NCBI GenBank assembly: GCA_040218795.1
Contig: JAVJQT010000005.1
Location: forward strand, 434,001 to 498,000
DNA length: 64,000 nucleotides
From: CCMP332 sp040218795
GTDB taxonomy: Bacteria > Bacteroidota > Bacteroidia > Cytophagales > CCMP332
Direction of reading: 5' to 3'
The translations under genes and the position numbers were made by a program. Below the pieces are notes generated by a model that saw only the letters and a program-made list of their open reading frames with translations, ran no database searches and was not told the origin of the DNA. The first letter of the stretch is position 1. The number at the start of each line of letters is the position of its first letter. Positions 26,717 to 36,461 of this stretch are shown one piece after another.

Positions 26717-28150
26717 ATGATAAGATTAATAAGCTTAATATTTCTAGCAGGATTCTCAGTGAGTAGTTTTGCTCAACAGGGTATGAACATGACGGAGTTA
26801 TCCGTGTTCTTTCCATCAAATTTAACACCCGGAAACAGTCAGTTTAATGATTGTTGGGGTTATGCAGCACCTGATGGTCGCGAATATGGAATTTTAGGTC
26901 ATGCTGCCGGAACCTATTTTGCAGATATTACAGATCCAGCCAACCCTGTGGAAATTGATTATTTTCCAGGTGGCAATTCAACCATTTGGAGAGATTACAA
27001 AACGTATAAACATTATGCCTTTGGGGTTTCCGATGGTTTTGGAGGAGGTTCTCTTCAAATTTGGGATCTTCAATATCTTCCCGATTCTATTGTGGAGGTA
27101 TACAACTCCTCTGCATTTTCTTCAAATGTTCATAATATCTTCATAAATGATGATCGCTTGTATTTGGTAAGCAATAATAGAGGCGGTTCTTTTTATCCAT
27201 TGGATATTCTTTGCATTGAGGATCCTGAAAATCCCTATTTAATTGGAGGAATTAGAAACGGCATCAATGTACCATCTCCTTTGAGCTCTCACGACGCTTT
27301 TGTAAGAGGCGATACGGTTTATTTATCAGCGGCAGGCGACGGTTTGCAGGTCTTTGATTTTGCAGATGCTGAAAATCCTGTATTCATAGGTTCAATAGAA
27401 AATTATCCTGGAAAAGGATATAACCATTCTTCATGGATGAGTACAGACGGCACGCACATGGTAATGGCCGATGAAACGGGAGGCAGTCCTTTGAAGATTA
27501 TTGATATCAGTGATCTCAGCAATATTCAAACTGTAAGTACTTTTCCGGCCAACCCGCCAAGCAATCTCATACCTCATAATCCATTTGTAAAAAATTGCAT
27601 CGCTTTTGTTTCCTATTATCACCTGGGTGTTCAGGTTTATGATATTTCTGTACCGGCAAGTCCAACTCAAGTAGCCTTTTTTGATACCGATACAACCACA
27701 AGTGGTGGATTTGACGGGTGTTGGGGTGTATATCCTTATTTGCCTTCCGGAAATATCATCGCTTCAGATCAAAAGAAAGGGCTATATGTATTGAGTTATG
27801 ACAGTACTTTCCCATGTGCAGCAGGAATCTACGATGATGTTTATGAAGTCGATACAAGTAAGTATTGCGAAGACACCACCACCAGTCCTGTATCACTGAG
27901 AGAATTGACAGCTGAAAATATCAGTCTTTTCCCTAACCCTACAGATGGCCTTTTTCATCTTATATCAGACCAAAATGTTATTAATGAGGTTGAAGTTTAT
28001 GATATCCGAGGTAAAGTAATTCTTAGGAGGAGTTTAGCTAATTTTGAGCGCGATATAATCCTGAACTTGTCTACTGAGGAATCTGGCCTTTACTTTGTCA
28101 ACGTCCATTCAAATGGAGGGCAAAAAAGACTCAAACTCTTTAAAAAATAA
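26717..28150 (+). CDS. Choice-of-anchor B family protein with T9SS sorting tail (copy 2)
   Basis: Tandem paralogue of the preceding gene (477 aa) with the same layout: a signal peptide ending SFAQQ, LVIVD-like repeats (YFADITDPANPVEIDYF, LQVFDFADAENPVFIGS, VQVYDISVPASPTQVAFF) and a T9SS tail from LFPNPTDG to the end (KRLKLFKK). Stretches such as APDGREY, WRDYKTYKHYAFGVSDG and RGGSFYPLDILCIEDPENP are nearly the same in both. It has short deletions relative to copy 1. The function is unknown; it is presumably a surface-exposed propeller. Confidence 0.88.
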   Translation: MIRLISLIFLAGFSVSSFAQQGMNMTELSVFFPSNLTPGNSQFNDCWGYAAPDGREYGILGHAAGTYFADITDPANPVEIDYFPGGNSTIWRDYKTYKHYAFGVSDGFGGGSLQIWDLQYLPDSIVEVYNSSAFSSNVHNIFINDDRLYLVSNNRGGSFYPLDILCIEDPENPYLIGGIRNGINVPSPLSSHDAFVRGDTVYLSAAGDGLQVFDFADAENPVFIGSIENYPGKGYNHSSWMSTDGTHMVMADETGGSPLKIIDISDLSNIQTVSTFPANPPSNLIPHNPFVKNCIAFVSYYHLGVQVYDISVPASPTQVAFFDTDTTTSGGFDGCWGVYPYLPSGNIIASDQKKGLYVLSYDSTFPCAAGIYDDVYEVDTSKYCEDTTTSPVSLRELTAENISLFPNPTDGLFHLISDQNVINEVEVYDIRGKVILRRSLANFERDIILNLSTEESGLYFVNVHSNGGQKRLKLFKK

Positions 28151-28159
28151 AGCATTAAT

Positions 28160-28187
28160 AAAAACCGGTCATTGTGCCGGTTTTTTT
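28160..28187 (+). terminator. Rho-independent terminator after paralogue 2
   Basis: AAAAACCGG pairs with CCGGTTTTT, followed by further Ts. The same AACCGG/CCGGTT stem as after paralogue 1 suggests that the terminator was duplicated with the gene. Confidence 0.8.
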
Positions 28188-28209
28188 ATTTACAGTATCT
28201 TGGCTTTAC

Positions 28210-28217
28210 TATCTTTG
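28210..28217 (+). promoter_or_regulatory. -7 element of the Ddl-like fusion gene
   Basis: TATCTTTG fits TAnnTTTG and lies five bases before the ATG at 28223. No good -33 TTG is found at the expected distance. If used, the mRNA would be almost leaderless. Confidence 0.35.
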
Positions 28218-28222
28218 CCGCA

Positions 28223-30886
28223 ATGAAAATTGGAATTTTCTTCGGAGGACAATCCCGTGAAAGAGAAGTATCTTTTGCTGGCGGGAGAACAGTATTCGAT
28301 AATCTCGATAAAAATCTATTTGAGGTCGTTCCGATATTTGTCGACAGCCTTGGCAATTTTATATTGCTCGATTGGCAACATATTTATAAGGGTACAATTC
28401 GGGATTTTTATCCACCTTCAAAATTTGATTATAAAAGCAAACATCCTTTTCAGATCTATGTAGAATCTCTTGATTTTAATGAATCCTCAGTCGAAGAAGT
28501 CATTGGCTCAGTTGGTATGAAAATACAACCAGAGGATTTTAAATCGTTATTCGAATTTGCTTTTCTAGCCTTGCATGGGCCTCAGGGAGAGGACGGTGCG
28601 ATCCAGGGATTGCTGGAATGGTATCAAATACCATATTCGGGTTCAGGGCTTTTGCCTTCATCAATTGGTATCAATAAAATTGTGCAGAAACGATTTTTTC
28701 AGGATTCTCAGGAATTACATCCGAAACATTCCATAATTGATAAAGTGAATTGGGATAAGGCGGATCGAAAAGAATTATTTAAAAAGATTAGCCAAGAAAT
28801 CGGAACTGACATTGTTGTAAAGGCACCTCATCAGGGATCTAGCATTGGCGTTTCAATATTAAAAAATGCAGAATTTTCTCAATTTGAAATTGCAGTTGAA
28901 AAAGCCTTGTTCAGAGAAAGATTTTTTCTGGATAAGTATAAAAGCCTTAGCGAAGAGGAAAAAGTAAGAACTATCAATGCGATTGCTGATATCCGAACAG
29001 GAATAGGCTTTCCACTAAAAATAGATGATAAAATAATAATTCACCCTGAAGAATTATTTGAATATCTGAATTCGAGTCCCGAATCAGAACTTCTTCTTGA
29101 AAGTTTAATTTCTGAAGATAGCATTCTTGTTGAATCCTTTATTGACGGCGAGGAGTTCAGTTGCATTGTAATTGAAGATGAAAACAGTAAGCCAATTGCC
29201 CTTCCCCCTACCCAGATTTTAAAACCGAGCGATATATATGATTATCGCGCAAAATATCTTCCGGGAATAAGTCGGAAAATAACGCCAATTGATCTTCCGG
29301 TCAAACAAATTCGCGCAATCAGGAAAGCCTGCGAAAAGTTGTATACAAACTTAAATTGTGATGTCTATGCGCGATTGGATGGCTTCATCTCTGAGAAAGG
29401 AATTTATCTAAATGACCCCAATACGACTTCGGGAATGCTTCCCTCATCTTTCTTTTTTCATCAGGCTGCGGAAATCGGGCTTAACCCATCTCAATTCCTA
29501 ACCTATATTATTCGAACTTCCCTCAGATCCAGATTAAAAACGGGAAAACTTCCCATCCATTATTATAAACTTTTACAAAATCTGGATGAAAAAATTGCCA
29601 AATTCAATCGCGAAGTACAAAAAAAGGAGAAGGTTGCGGTTATAATGGGCGGTTTTTCATCTGAAAGACATATTTCAGTGGAAAGTGGTAGGAATATTTA
29701 CGAAAAGCTATCTTCCTCAAAGGAGCATTTGCCTTCCCCACTTTTTCTGACGGGTAATCTGGAAAATCATCAACTTTATGAAATTCCGATTAACATAATG
29801 CTCAAGGATAATGCCGATGATATCAGGGATAAAATATTGAATTTCAAGCTTCACCCCATACTTGATGAGATAAAAAGTGAATGCAAAGCCATCACGGATA
29901 AATACACCGGGAACTTAATCAGCCAGCCAATAAAAATTGATTATGATGAATTGGCTTCAAAATTTGATTCCGTTTTCATAGCCCTGCACGGACGACCGGG
30001 TGAAGACGGCACCGTTCAGAAAGATCTTGCCAAAAGAAATGTCCCTTACAATGGTTCTCAACCTGAAAGCTCAGAAATAACCATTAATAAATTTCAAACC
30101 AATGAAATTTTAAAAGACAATGGATTTCACGTTGCGGAACATCAATTTGTATTAAAAAGTGATTGGCAAAAAGATCAGGAGGATTTTATATTATCCATTG
30201 AAAAAGATTTTGAATACCCATTTATTGCCAAGCCGGCCGATGACGGCTGTAGCTCGGCAGTTACGAAAATAAGGGATCGATCGATGTTAAATGCCTATTC
30301 CCGTTTGATTTTCAGGGATTCTGATACTCTGGATCAAAAGGAATGTGAGGTATTGGGAATAAGTGTAAAAGAAGAATTTCCTGCAAAAGAGGGATTCGTG
30401 ATTGAAACACTCATTACAATGGGCGATGCTGACCATTTTCTCGAAATTACAGGCGGACTTCTTACGCACCATGATCAAAATGGCAATACCATCATCGAGA
30501 TGTTTGAACCATCAGAAGCACTGGCCACCGGAGATGTTTTAAGTTTGGAAGAAAAATTTCTAGCAGGGGAAGGTCAAAACATTACTCCAGCGCGTTTTGA
30601 TAGAAATCCTGAATTGAATAAAAGTATTTCAGACAAAGTAAAGGAAGTATTAAAACAGGTGGCTATAACGCTTGACATTCAGGGTTATGCCAGAATAGAT
30701 GCCTTTGTGAAAATTTACAAACCGGATAAAGTCAAAGTATTTATCATTGAAATTAATTCATTGCCCGGAATGACACCCGCCACTTGTATTTTCCATCAAA
30801 GTGCAATAAATAAATACACACCACTGGCGTTTATAAGTGAAATTTTAAAATACGGTAAGGACAGGAGCAAAAAATTATCTTCATAG
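28223..30886 (+). CDS. Tandem fusion of two D-Ala-D-Ala-ligase-like ATP-grasp domains
   Basis: Two complete Ddl-like units in one 887-aa chain. Unit 1 (about 1-455): IGIFFGGQSREREVSF, LALHGPQGEDGAIQGLLEW, YSGSGLLPSSIGINK, VKAPHQGSSIGVSIL, and a metal motif NDPNTTSGM in place of the usual ExNxxPG. Unit 2 (from about 467): VAVIMGGFSSERHISVESG, ALHGRPGEDGTVQ, AKPADDGCSSAVTKI and the canonical IIEINSLPGMT. The usual Ddl is about 300-370 aa. The ATG at 28223 matches the family N-terminus; an upstream start would lie in the preceding terminator. It probably forms D-Ala-D-Ala or a related dipeptide for the wall, but unit 1 may be altered. The PASTA gene follows one base later. Confidence 0.82.
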   Translation: MKIGIFFGGQSREREVSFAGGRTVFDNLDKNLFEVVPIFVDSLGNFILLDWQHIYKGTIRDFYPPSKFDYKSKHPFQIYVESLDFNESSVEEVIGSVGMKIQPEDFKSLFEFAFLALHGPQGEDGAIQGLLEWYQIPYSGSGLLPSSIGINKIVQKRFFQDSQELHPKHSIIDKVNWDKADRKELFKKISQEIGTDIVVKAPHQGSSIGVSILKNAEFSQFEIAVEKALFRERFFLDKYKSLSEEEKVRTINAIADIRTGIGFPLKIDDKIIIHPEELFEYLNSSPESELLLESLISEDSILVESFIDGEEFSCIVIEDENSKPIALPPTQILKPSDIYDYRAKYLPGISRKITPIDLPVKQIRAIRKACEKLYTNLNCDVYARLDGFISEKGIYLNDPNTTSGMLPSSFFFHQAAEIGLNPSQFLTYIIRTSLRSRLKTGKLPIHYYKLLQNLDEKIAKFNREVQKKEKVAVIMGGFSSERHISVESGRNIYEKLSSSKEHLPSPLFLTGNLENHQLYEIPINIMLKDNADDIRDKILNFKLHPILDEIKSECKAITDKYTGNLISQPIKIDYDELASKFDSVFIALHGRPGEDGTVQKDLAKRNVPYNGSQPESSEITINKFQTNEILKDNGFHVAEHQFVLKSDWQKDQEDFILSIEKDFEYPFIAKPADDGCSSAVTKIRDRSMLNAYSRLIFRDSDTLDQKECEVLGISVKEEFPAKEGFVIETLITMGDADHFLEITGGLLTHHDQNGNTIIEMFEPSEALATGDVLSLEEKFLAGEGQNITPARFDRNPELNKSISDKVKEVLKQVAITLDIQGYARIDAFVKIYKPDKVKVFIIEINSLPGMTPATCIFHQSAINKYTPLAFISEILKYGKDRSKKLSS

Positions 30887-30887
30887 C

Positions 30888-31700
30888 ATGACAAGTAAAA
30901 ATCCTTTGAACCGTATTTTAATTCACCTGGGAATTGTCCTGTTGATTTGTGCTGTATTTTTAGTTGGTTTTTTTTACATATACCTTCCGGTAACAACAAA
31001 GCATGGTGAAAGCATTACTGTCCCCGATCTTCAGGGAATGCAATATTCTGATGCAGAAGAGTTTCTGGAAAAACGCAATTTAAGATTGGAAATATTTGAT
31101 TCAACTTTCATAGTAGATATTGAACCGGGAACAATTATATCTCAAAATCCCGCACCCATGGTAAATGTTAAAGAAAATCGAAAAATATATATAACTGTAA
31201 CGCCCAAATACGCCCCAAAAATTAAATTTCCTGATGTTATTGACGTTTCCGCTGAAATGGTTGAAAAAATATTGAAAAACAATGGATTGAACCTGGGTAA
31301 AATCAGATATCGACCTGATTTGGCCGCCAATGCAGTTTTAGAGGCACAACTAAATGGTGTTAAAGTAGAAGCCGGAGATTCTATTTACAAAGGAAGCACA
31401 ATTGATATAATAGTTGGAGATGGAAAAGGTACCGATCGTTTTCTGGTACCTAAATTGGCCGGTTTAAGTCTTGAAGAAGCAGAATACACCATATTGGGTT
31501 CCGGTTTGAAACTCGGTATAATCGAGTATGTTGAAACAGATACGGTTGAATTGGGCTATGTCATTCGAAGCAGACCAAGTCATGAAAACAGACAAATTGT
31601 GCGATTAGGAGATGAGATAAATTTGTGGGTTTCGGGTAATAACGTAGATAATGAAACGTTTGAAGAAGATAGCTTGTTGATGGATCCGGAGATAGAATGA
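30888..31700 (+). CDS. PASTA-domain membrane protein
   Basis: 270 aa: a single N-terminal membrane anchor (ILIHLGIVLLICAVFLVGFFYIY) and about three PASTA repeats in the periplasm. They begin at SITVPDLQGMQYSDAEEFLE, IKFPDVIDVSAEMVEKIL and FLVPKLAGLSLEEAEYTI. PASTA domains bind peptidoglycan or beta-lactam-like ligands. There is no kinase or transpeptidase part. It follows the Ddl-like fusion directly and overlaps the T9SS cargo gene by four bases, which fits a cell-wall role. Confidence 0.92.
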   Translation: MTSKNPLNRILIHLGIVLLICAVFLVGFFYIYLPVTTKHGESITVPDLQGMQYSDAEEFLEKRNLRLEIFDSTFIVDIEPGTIISQNPAPMVNVKENRKIYITVTPKYAPKIKFPDVIDVSAEMVEKILKNNGLNLGKIRYRPDLAANAVLEAQLNGVKVEAGDSIYKGSTIDIIVGDGKGTDRFLVPKLAGLSLEEAEYTILGSGLKLGIIEYVETDTVELGYVIRSRPSHENRQIVRLGDEINLWVSGNNVDNETFEEDSLLMDPEIE

Positions 31701-33586
31701 AATACCATATAAGCCTCATATTCCTTTTTTGCTCAACACTTCTCTTTGCCCAATTAGAAATTTCAGGTCTTCATCTACATAGGTTAAGTGAAGTTCAGAA
31801 TGCCAAAAGAATCAATCAAAGTACAGATACACTGGCTATTCCTTTTTTTGATGATTTTTCTCAATATACCGGCAATCCCGATACATTACGTTGGGAGTCC
31901 GGAAGTGGAGCTTTTGTAAGCATTGGTTTGGGAATATTTCCACCAAGTAAGGGCGTATTGAGTTTTGATGGATTAAATGAATTTGGAAATCCCTATGATT
32001 TCAGATCCAACTTTCCAAAAGGCACGGCTGATGTATTAAACTCTGCACCCATAGACCTTTCTCCATGGGCTCCCAATGAAGATATTTCCTTAAGTTTTTT
32101 TTGGCAACAGACCGGATTGGGCGAAGCTCCTGACCAAAGACAGGGGGACTCTTTAATCGTTGAATTTAAAATTGCAGACACAGATAGTACTTTTAAATGG
32201 GAAGTGGTTTGGGCTGTTGAAGCCTCGGATTCCTTGCCAAATGATACATTACTCTTTGCTCAGATCAACCTGGAAGATGTTGCCTATTTTTACAATTCAT
32301 TTCAATTCAGAATTCGAAACAGAGGTACCCTTTCAGGTAATTATGACAATTGGATTATTGATTATGTTGTTTTAAACAGAAATGGAGTCAATGGGCCCAG
32401 ATTCCCTCAAGATCGAACCATTCAAACCAATGAACAAAGGGTTTTTAAAGACTATACTTCTATTCCAGTTGAACAAATTAATACGGATTCACTCTCTAAT
32501 TATTTTATGGATAATAGCGAATTTTATGTTCGAACATTATTGAATGCTCAAAGTGTTTTTGCCGTACAAGGATTCATTACTGAAGAAAATACAAATACCC
32601 TAATTCAAGACGACACTATTATCGGAGGTTTAATTAACCAGGGTGAAATCAAAACCGGAATTAGCTCCACGGATAAAGCTGAGATTGATGCATTCCTTAT
32701 TGATAAAAATCAAAAATATACTTTCAAAAAATCCTTTATTCTTTTTGATCATAGTGACACCATTTACGAAGGCATAGACAGAAGAGTGAATGATTCAACG
32801 GAGTTTGTGGGTCATTTGGCAGAGTACTACGCCTATGATGATGCCACACCCGAATTAGGTGCAGGTATTCGAACCCCATTTGGTAAAGTGGCGATAGAAT
32901 ATGACTTATATGCTCAAGATACTATGACAGGCCTGGATATTATGTTTATCCCAGGCGAAAGCAGCATTACCAGTACACAAATCGGAATTAGAATTTGGTC
33001 GGATTTACAAAAAGATGTGGACCCGATAATATATGGACAAGATATAGTGGGTGGCTACGGACAGGGAAAGTACTCATTTTTCAGAGTCAATTTTGATAGT
33101 GCTGTCATCGTTAGTGATACCATTTATATTGGGTGGGTTCAGTTTGACAAAACCTTCTTAAATGTTGGCTATGATATGAATAATAGATTCAACGAGAAAA
33201 TTTACACCAAAGTAGATCCCGATGATGGCTGGGTTAGTGAAGCAGATTTTGAATTTCCGGGGGCATTAATGATTCGACCAATATTTGATACGGTCAATGC
33301 TCCAATTGCTAAGGGCAGTCAGATAGAGAAAAAACAAGATGAAGAAACAGTAGAAGAGCAGTACGAAGTTTCTATAGCTCCCAATCCGGCCCAGGGTTTT
33401 ATAAGTATTGTAGGTGAATGTGATGAATTTAAAATATTCGATCTGAATGGCAGAGTTGCTGTTAATGGAACCCGGCTAAACAACGGAGACAAAATCGATC
33501 TTTCAAAATTGCCAAATGGAAGCTATATTATTAAGTTTGTAAATGATGGGATGTTGAAAAACAAACGTTTACAAATATTCAAGTAA
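31697..33586 (+). CDS. T9SS-secreted protein of unknown function
   Basis: 629 aa with a signal peptide (ISLIFLFCSTLLFA), a domain beginning FFDDFSQYTGNPDTLRW that resembles the N-terminal part of many Bacteroidota secreted proteins with a carbohydrate-binding-like fold, and a T9SS type A sorting domain starting SIAPNPAQGFISI and ending KRLQIFK. No catalytic motif was recognised. It overlaps the PASTA gene by four bases. It is probably surface-attached or released. Confidence 0.8.
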   Translation: MKYHISLIFLFCSTLLFAQLEISGLHLHRLSEVQNAKRINQSTDTLAIPFFDDFSQYTGNPDTLRWESGSGAFVSIGLGIFPPSKGVLSFDGLNEFGNPYDFRSNFPKGTADVLNSAPIDLSPWAPNEDISLSFFWQQTGLGEAPDQRQGDSLIVEFKIADTDSTFKWEVVWAVEASDSLPNDTLLFAQINLEDVAYFYNSFQFRIRNRGTLSGNYDNWIIDYVVLNRNGVNGPRFPQDRTIQTNEQRVFKDYTSIPVEQINTDSLSNYFMDNSEFYVRTLLNAQSVFAVQGFITEENTNTLIQDDTIIGGLINQGEIKTGISSTDKAEIDAFLIDKNQKYTFKKSFILFDHSDTIYEGIDRRVNDSTEFVGHLAEYYAYDDATPELGAGIRTPFGKVAIEYDLYAQDTMTGLDIMFIPGESSITSTQIGIRIWSDLQKDVDPIIYGQDIVGGYGQGKYSFFRVNFDSAVIVSDTIYIGWVQFDKTFLNVGYDMNNRFNEKIYTKVDPDDGWVSEADFEFPGALMIRPIFDTVNAPIAKGSQIEKKQDEETVEEQYEVSIAPNPAQGFISIVGECDEFKIFDLNGRVAVNGTRLNNGDKIDLSKLPNGSYIIKFVNDGMLKNKRLQIFK

Positions 33587-33587
33587 A

Positions 33588-33902
33588 ATGGATATCAGTC
33601 CGGAAGCACTCAACAAGAAAATAAATCTTAAAGATTCTGAAATTGTCATTATCGACGTGCGCGAAGATTGGGAGTACGAAGAAAATCATATCGCCCCTTT
33701 TAATATTCCCCTCTACTCTATTCCAAAGCGTCTGAATGAATTTAAACAATGGAAAGATAAAAAAATCATCGTCCATTGCAATTCAGGCAAAAGAAGTGTT
33801 CAGGCACAAAAATTCTTGAGATCGCAAGGAATTGTAAATGTTTACAATCTTACCGGCGGGCTTGACAATTTTTATAAAGTGGTAAAGTATAACCCCTCTT
33901 AA
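33588..33902 (+). CDS. Single-domain rhodanese-like protein
   Basis: A 104-aa cytoplasmic rhodanese. IVIIDVREDWEYEENHI is the N-terminal signature, and the active-site loop is CNSGKRS with the catalytic cysteine. It is likely a sulfurtransferase or persulfide carrier; the substrate is unknown. It begins one base after the T9SS cargo stop and overlaps the convergent protease gene by four bases. Confidence 0.9.
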   Translation: MDISPEALNKKINLKDSEIVIIDVREDWEYEENHIAPFNIPLYSIPKRLNEFKQWKDKKIIVHCNSGKRSVQAQKFLRSQGIVNVYNLTGGLDNFYKVVKYNPS

Positions 33903-35053
33903 TAAACAGGTATTTCAAATACAAATGGTTTGGGGGTAAAGCAAAGAATAAAGATGATAAGGCAAATCCATCCTAAAACTTTTCTTGCCGGAGACAAAGG
34001 CCTCTGATCCAATGCTCCTGGGTGATAAACACCCAAAAACCGTCCCAATATAAAAGCAAAGAACAACCAGCCCTGATAGCCTTCAATGCCGGGAATTAAA
34101 AAACTCAATAAAAACTGAATTGAAAAAGTCCCTACAGCAAGAAGTATTACATCCATTCGCTTAGGAGATACTTTCATAAAAATGAAATAATATAGCCCAA
34201 GCTGTAATGGTATGGTTATTAATAATTCCTGCGTTGGTAAAAATGGTGTTGTCCAACCCAATCCTGCATAAAACACAAAAATGATAAACAAGATTGCAGA
34301 AATAATTCGGCTGTTTTTTGTGCCAAATAATCCAAAGGTAATATGTCCGCCATCCAGTTGGCCAATGGGTAAAAGATTTAATGCTGTAAAAAACAATGTT
34401 AAATAACCGGCGAATATGATTGGGTAATGAATCATTTCATAACCATTTGGAATTTTACTTGGATCGTCGACAAGCAGGTTTTCAAGAATTATAAACAGGA
34501 GATTTTTGCCGACCTTGAAAACGCCAAAGTCCATGTCTTTGTACACATATTGAGCATAGTCCTTACCGTATTTTGCATATTCAGGATTGTATTTAAATAA
34601 GTATTCAAGTTCAGGCAAATGCGTAAAACCATAAATCAGTACTACCAGTGCTACAACAAAACCCGCAAGTGGTCCTGCGATTCCCACATCAAAATATTTT
34701 TTCCGCGATAAAATGGTTTGCTTGATTCGTATCAATGCGCCCATTGATCCAAAAGAAAGTCCAAAACCCAACCAAAGAGGTATGTAATAAGGAAGAGTCG
34801 TACGGATGTTATGATAGCGCGCTGTAAAATAATGACCGAATTCATGGAAAGATAAAACACCCAGAAATACTATAGAATACCTTAGTCCCTGATAAATATT
34901 TTCTTTTGACCACCAATTAATTTCCCTTTCCGAATCGCTCAAAAGTAGCAATGAACCATTGACCCATTCCATTCCTGCAATAGTGGCTGTTATAAATGAT
35001 ATTATAAAAAGACCAACGTGAACTGCTATGGTCTTAGGACTAAATTCTTCCAT
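33899..35053 (-). CDS. Site-2 protease family (M50) intramembrane metalloprotease
   Basis: Polytopic inner-membrane zinc protease. The zinc motif HEFGH is in LSFHEFGHYFTARY, and the second metal-ligand motif is LPIGQLDGGH. About 7-8 membrane helices flank these. No PDZ domain is seen. The substrate is unknown; relatives cleave anti-sigma factors or membrane peptides. I prefer the ATG giving MEEFSPKTIAV (14-bp overlap with the upstream HAD gene) over one 33 bases further upstream. Confidence 0.92.
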   Translation of the reverse strand: MEEFSPKTIAVHVGLFIISFITATIAGMEWVNGSLLLLSDSEREINWWSKENIYQGLRYSIVFLGVLSFHEFGHYFTARYHNIRTTLPYYIPLWLGFGLSFGSMGALIRIKQTILSRKKYFDVGIAGPLAGFVVALVVLIYGFTHLPELEYLFKYNPEYAKYGKDYAQYVYKDMDFGVFKVGKNLLFIILENLLVDDPSKIPNGYEMIHYPIIFAGYLTLFFTALNLLPIGQLDGGHITFGLFGTKNSRIISAILFIIFVFYAGLGWTTPFLPTQELLITIPLQLGLYYFIFMKVSPKRMDVILLAVGTFSIQFLLSFLIPGIEGYQGWLFFAFILGRFLGVYHPGALDQRPLSPARKVLGWICLIIFILCFTPKPFVFEIPVY

Positions 35054-35672
35054 TAAAATACTTTTCAATTGTGTATTCAGCGTCAATTAAAACTGAATTA
35101 AAACCCAGCTCTGTTGCCACCTGGTGGTTTCTTTCATTATCGTCAAAATATAGAACAGATTCCGCTTCCAATTGATTTTCGTTGAGGATTATTTCCCAGG
35201 CTTTCGGTTCCGGTTTTCTTGTTTTGAGCAAATGGCTATAATAGGTTTTATCCATCAATTTTTCTAAGCTATCAAATTCAGAGATCAATGATAATTTTGA
35301 ATTTAATTCATTGATGTGGATTTCGTTGGTATTTGAAAGACACATAACACTATAATTTTCTTTTAGTGTTTTTATCAATTCAATTCTCTCCTTAGGAATT
35401 TCAAGTAACATAGCATTCCAGGCATTGTCTATTTCAGCATCATCGAAATCCTTGTTAAAAACTTGACAAAACCAATCTCTAAATTCTATAGAATCCATCT
35501 TTCCGGTTTCAATTCGCTGTACAAGCTCTTCCTTTCTCATCAGTTGATTCAGTTCATCAAAACTACTGTTTGTTAAATCTGCAAAAGCCTTCACTGATTT
35601 TTTCCAATCTATATCGATAATTACACCACCTAAGTCAAATAAGATAAGCTGTATGTTTTTTGAAATATTCAT
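35040..35672 (-). CDS. HAD-superfamily (YihX-like, subfamily IA) phosphatase
   Basis: 210-aa HAD hydrolase. Motif I is ILFDLGGVIIDID, motif II CLSNTNEIH, motif III the lysine in KTRKPEPKAWEI, and motif IV VLYFDDNERN. The DLGGV motif and the overall layout resemble E. coli YihX (glucose-1-phosphate phosphatase). The substrate here is not known. The 3' end overlaps the protease start. Confidence 0.88.
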   Translation of the reverse strand: MNISKNIQLILFDLGGVIIDIDWKKSVKAFADLTNSSFDELNQLMRKEELVQRIETGKMDSIEFRDWFCQVFNKDFDDAEIDNAWNAMLLEIPKERIELIKTLKENYSVMCLSNTNEIHINELNSKLSLISEFDSLEKLMDKTYYSHLLKTRKPEPKAWEIILNENQLEAESVLYFDDNERNHQVATELGFNSVLIDAEYTIEKYFNGRI

Positions 35673-35948
35673 AATTTTCTAAAATGCTTTTTACTTTGGG
35701 CTTAATTGCATTTTCAAACCGCGAATATCAATCTTTTAATTATAGATTTTAAAAAAAATGAAAATGCGGAATGCGAATAAAATTGATAATGTATAGACAA
35801 ACATTATCGGCTTGATCATATGGCTTTAAATAAATATGAATACATCTGTGTCATTTCAAGCAATAACTTTGGAAAAGTGAAAAGGAATGTTCTAGCTACT
35901 TTCTGACGTTATATATATAGGTATTTTTAATTTTATTAAAATTTCTAA

Positions 35949-36458
35949 ATGGACGCGGTACATATCATTAAACAATTGGATAAAAATCAAGGCTTATTCA
36001 AGAGTCTTTTCGCTTCTATATCAGGTGATTTGGTCCATTGGCGACCTTCTCCTGAAAAATGGAACCTTGTTGAAATAATCTGTCATTTATGCGATGAAGA
36101 AAGAGAAGATTTTCGGGCTAGATTAGAAAGTGTACTCAAGAATCCAAACATTCCTTTTACTCCAATAGATCCACAAAACTGGGTTAAAGAAAGAAGCTAT
36201 GATCAACAGGATTTTAAAGTAAAAGCAAAAGAATTTTTATCCGAAAGAAAAACATCAATAGAATGGCTAAGGGCTATTAAAAATCCGAAATGGACAAATA
36301 CCTATAAACACCCCAAACTTGGAGATATGAGTGCCTGGTATATATTAAACAACTGGCTTGCTCATGATTATTTGCATATACGACAGATCATTAGGTATAA
36401 ATATCAATTCATAGAGAATAATTACCACCCCGATTTAAATTATGCCGGTGGCTGGTAA
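35949..36458 (+). CDS. DinB-like metal-binding protein
   Basis: 169-aa four-helix-bundle protein of the DinB/YfiT superfamily. The metal-ligand histidines are in NLVEIICHLCDEERED and LAHDYLHIRQI. WHWRPSPEKW-like residues near position 35 (HWRPSPEKWN) are typical. Relatives include thiol-dependent transferases; the precise reaction is unknown. The glycosyltransferase gene follows after three bases. Confidence 0.85.
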   Translation: MDAVHIIKQLDKNQGLFKSLFASISGDLVHWRPSPEKWNLVEIICHLCDEEREDFRARLESVLKNPNIPFTPIDPQNWVKERSYDQQDFKVKAKEFLSERKTSIEWLRAIKNPKWTNTYKHPKLGDMSAWYILNNWLAHDYLHIRQIIRYKYQFIENNYHPDLNYAGGW

Positions 36459-36461
36459 GCA

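Noticed and set aside
28172..28222. Longer N-terminus for the Ddl-like fusion
   Set aside because: The extension would be encoded by the terminator of the preceding gene; the family N-terminus begins at the ATG 28223.
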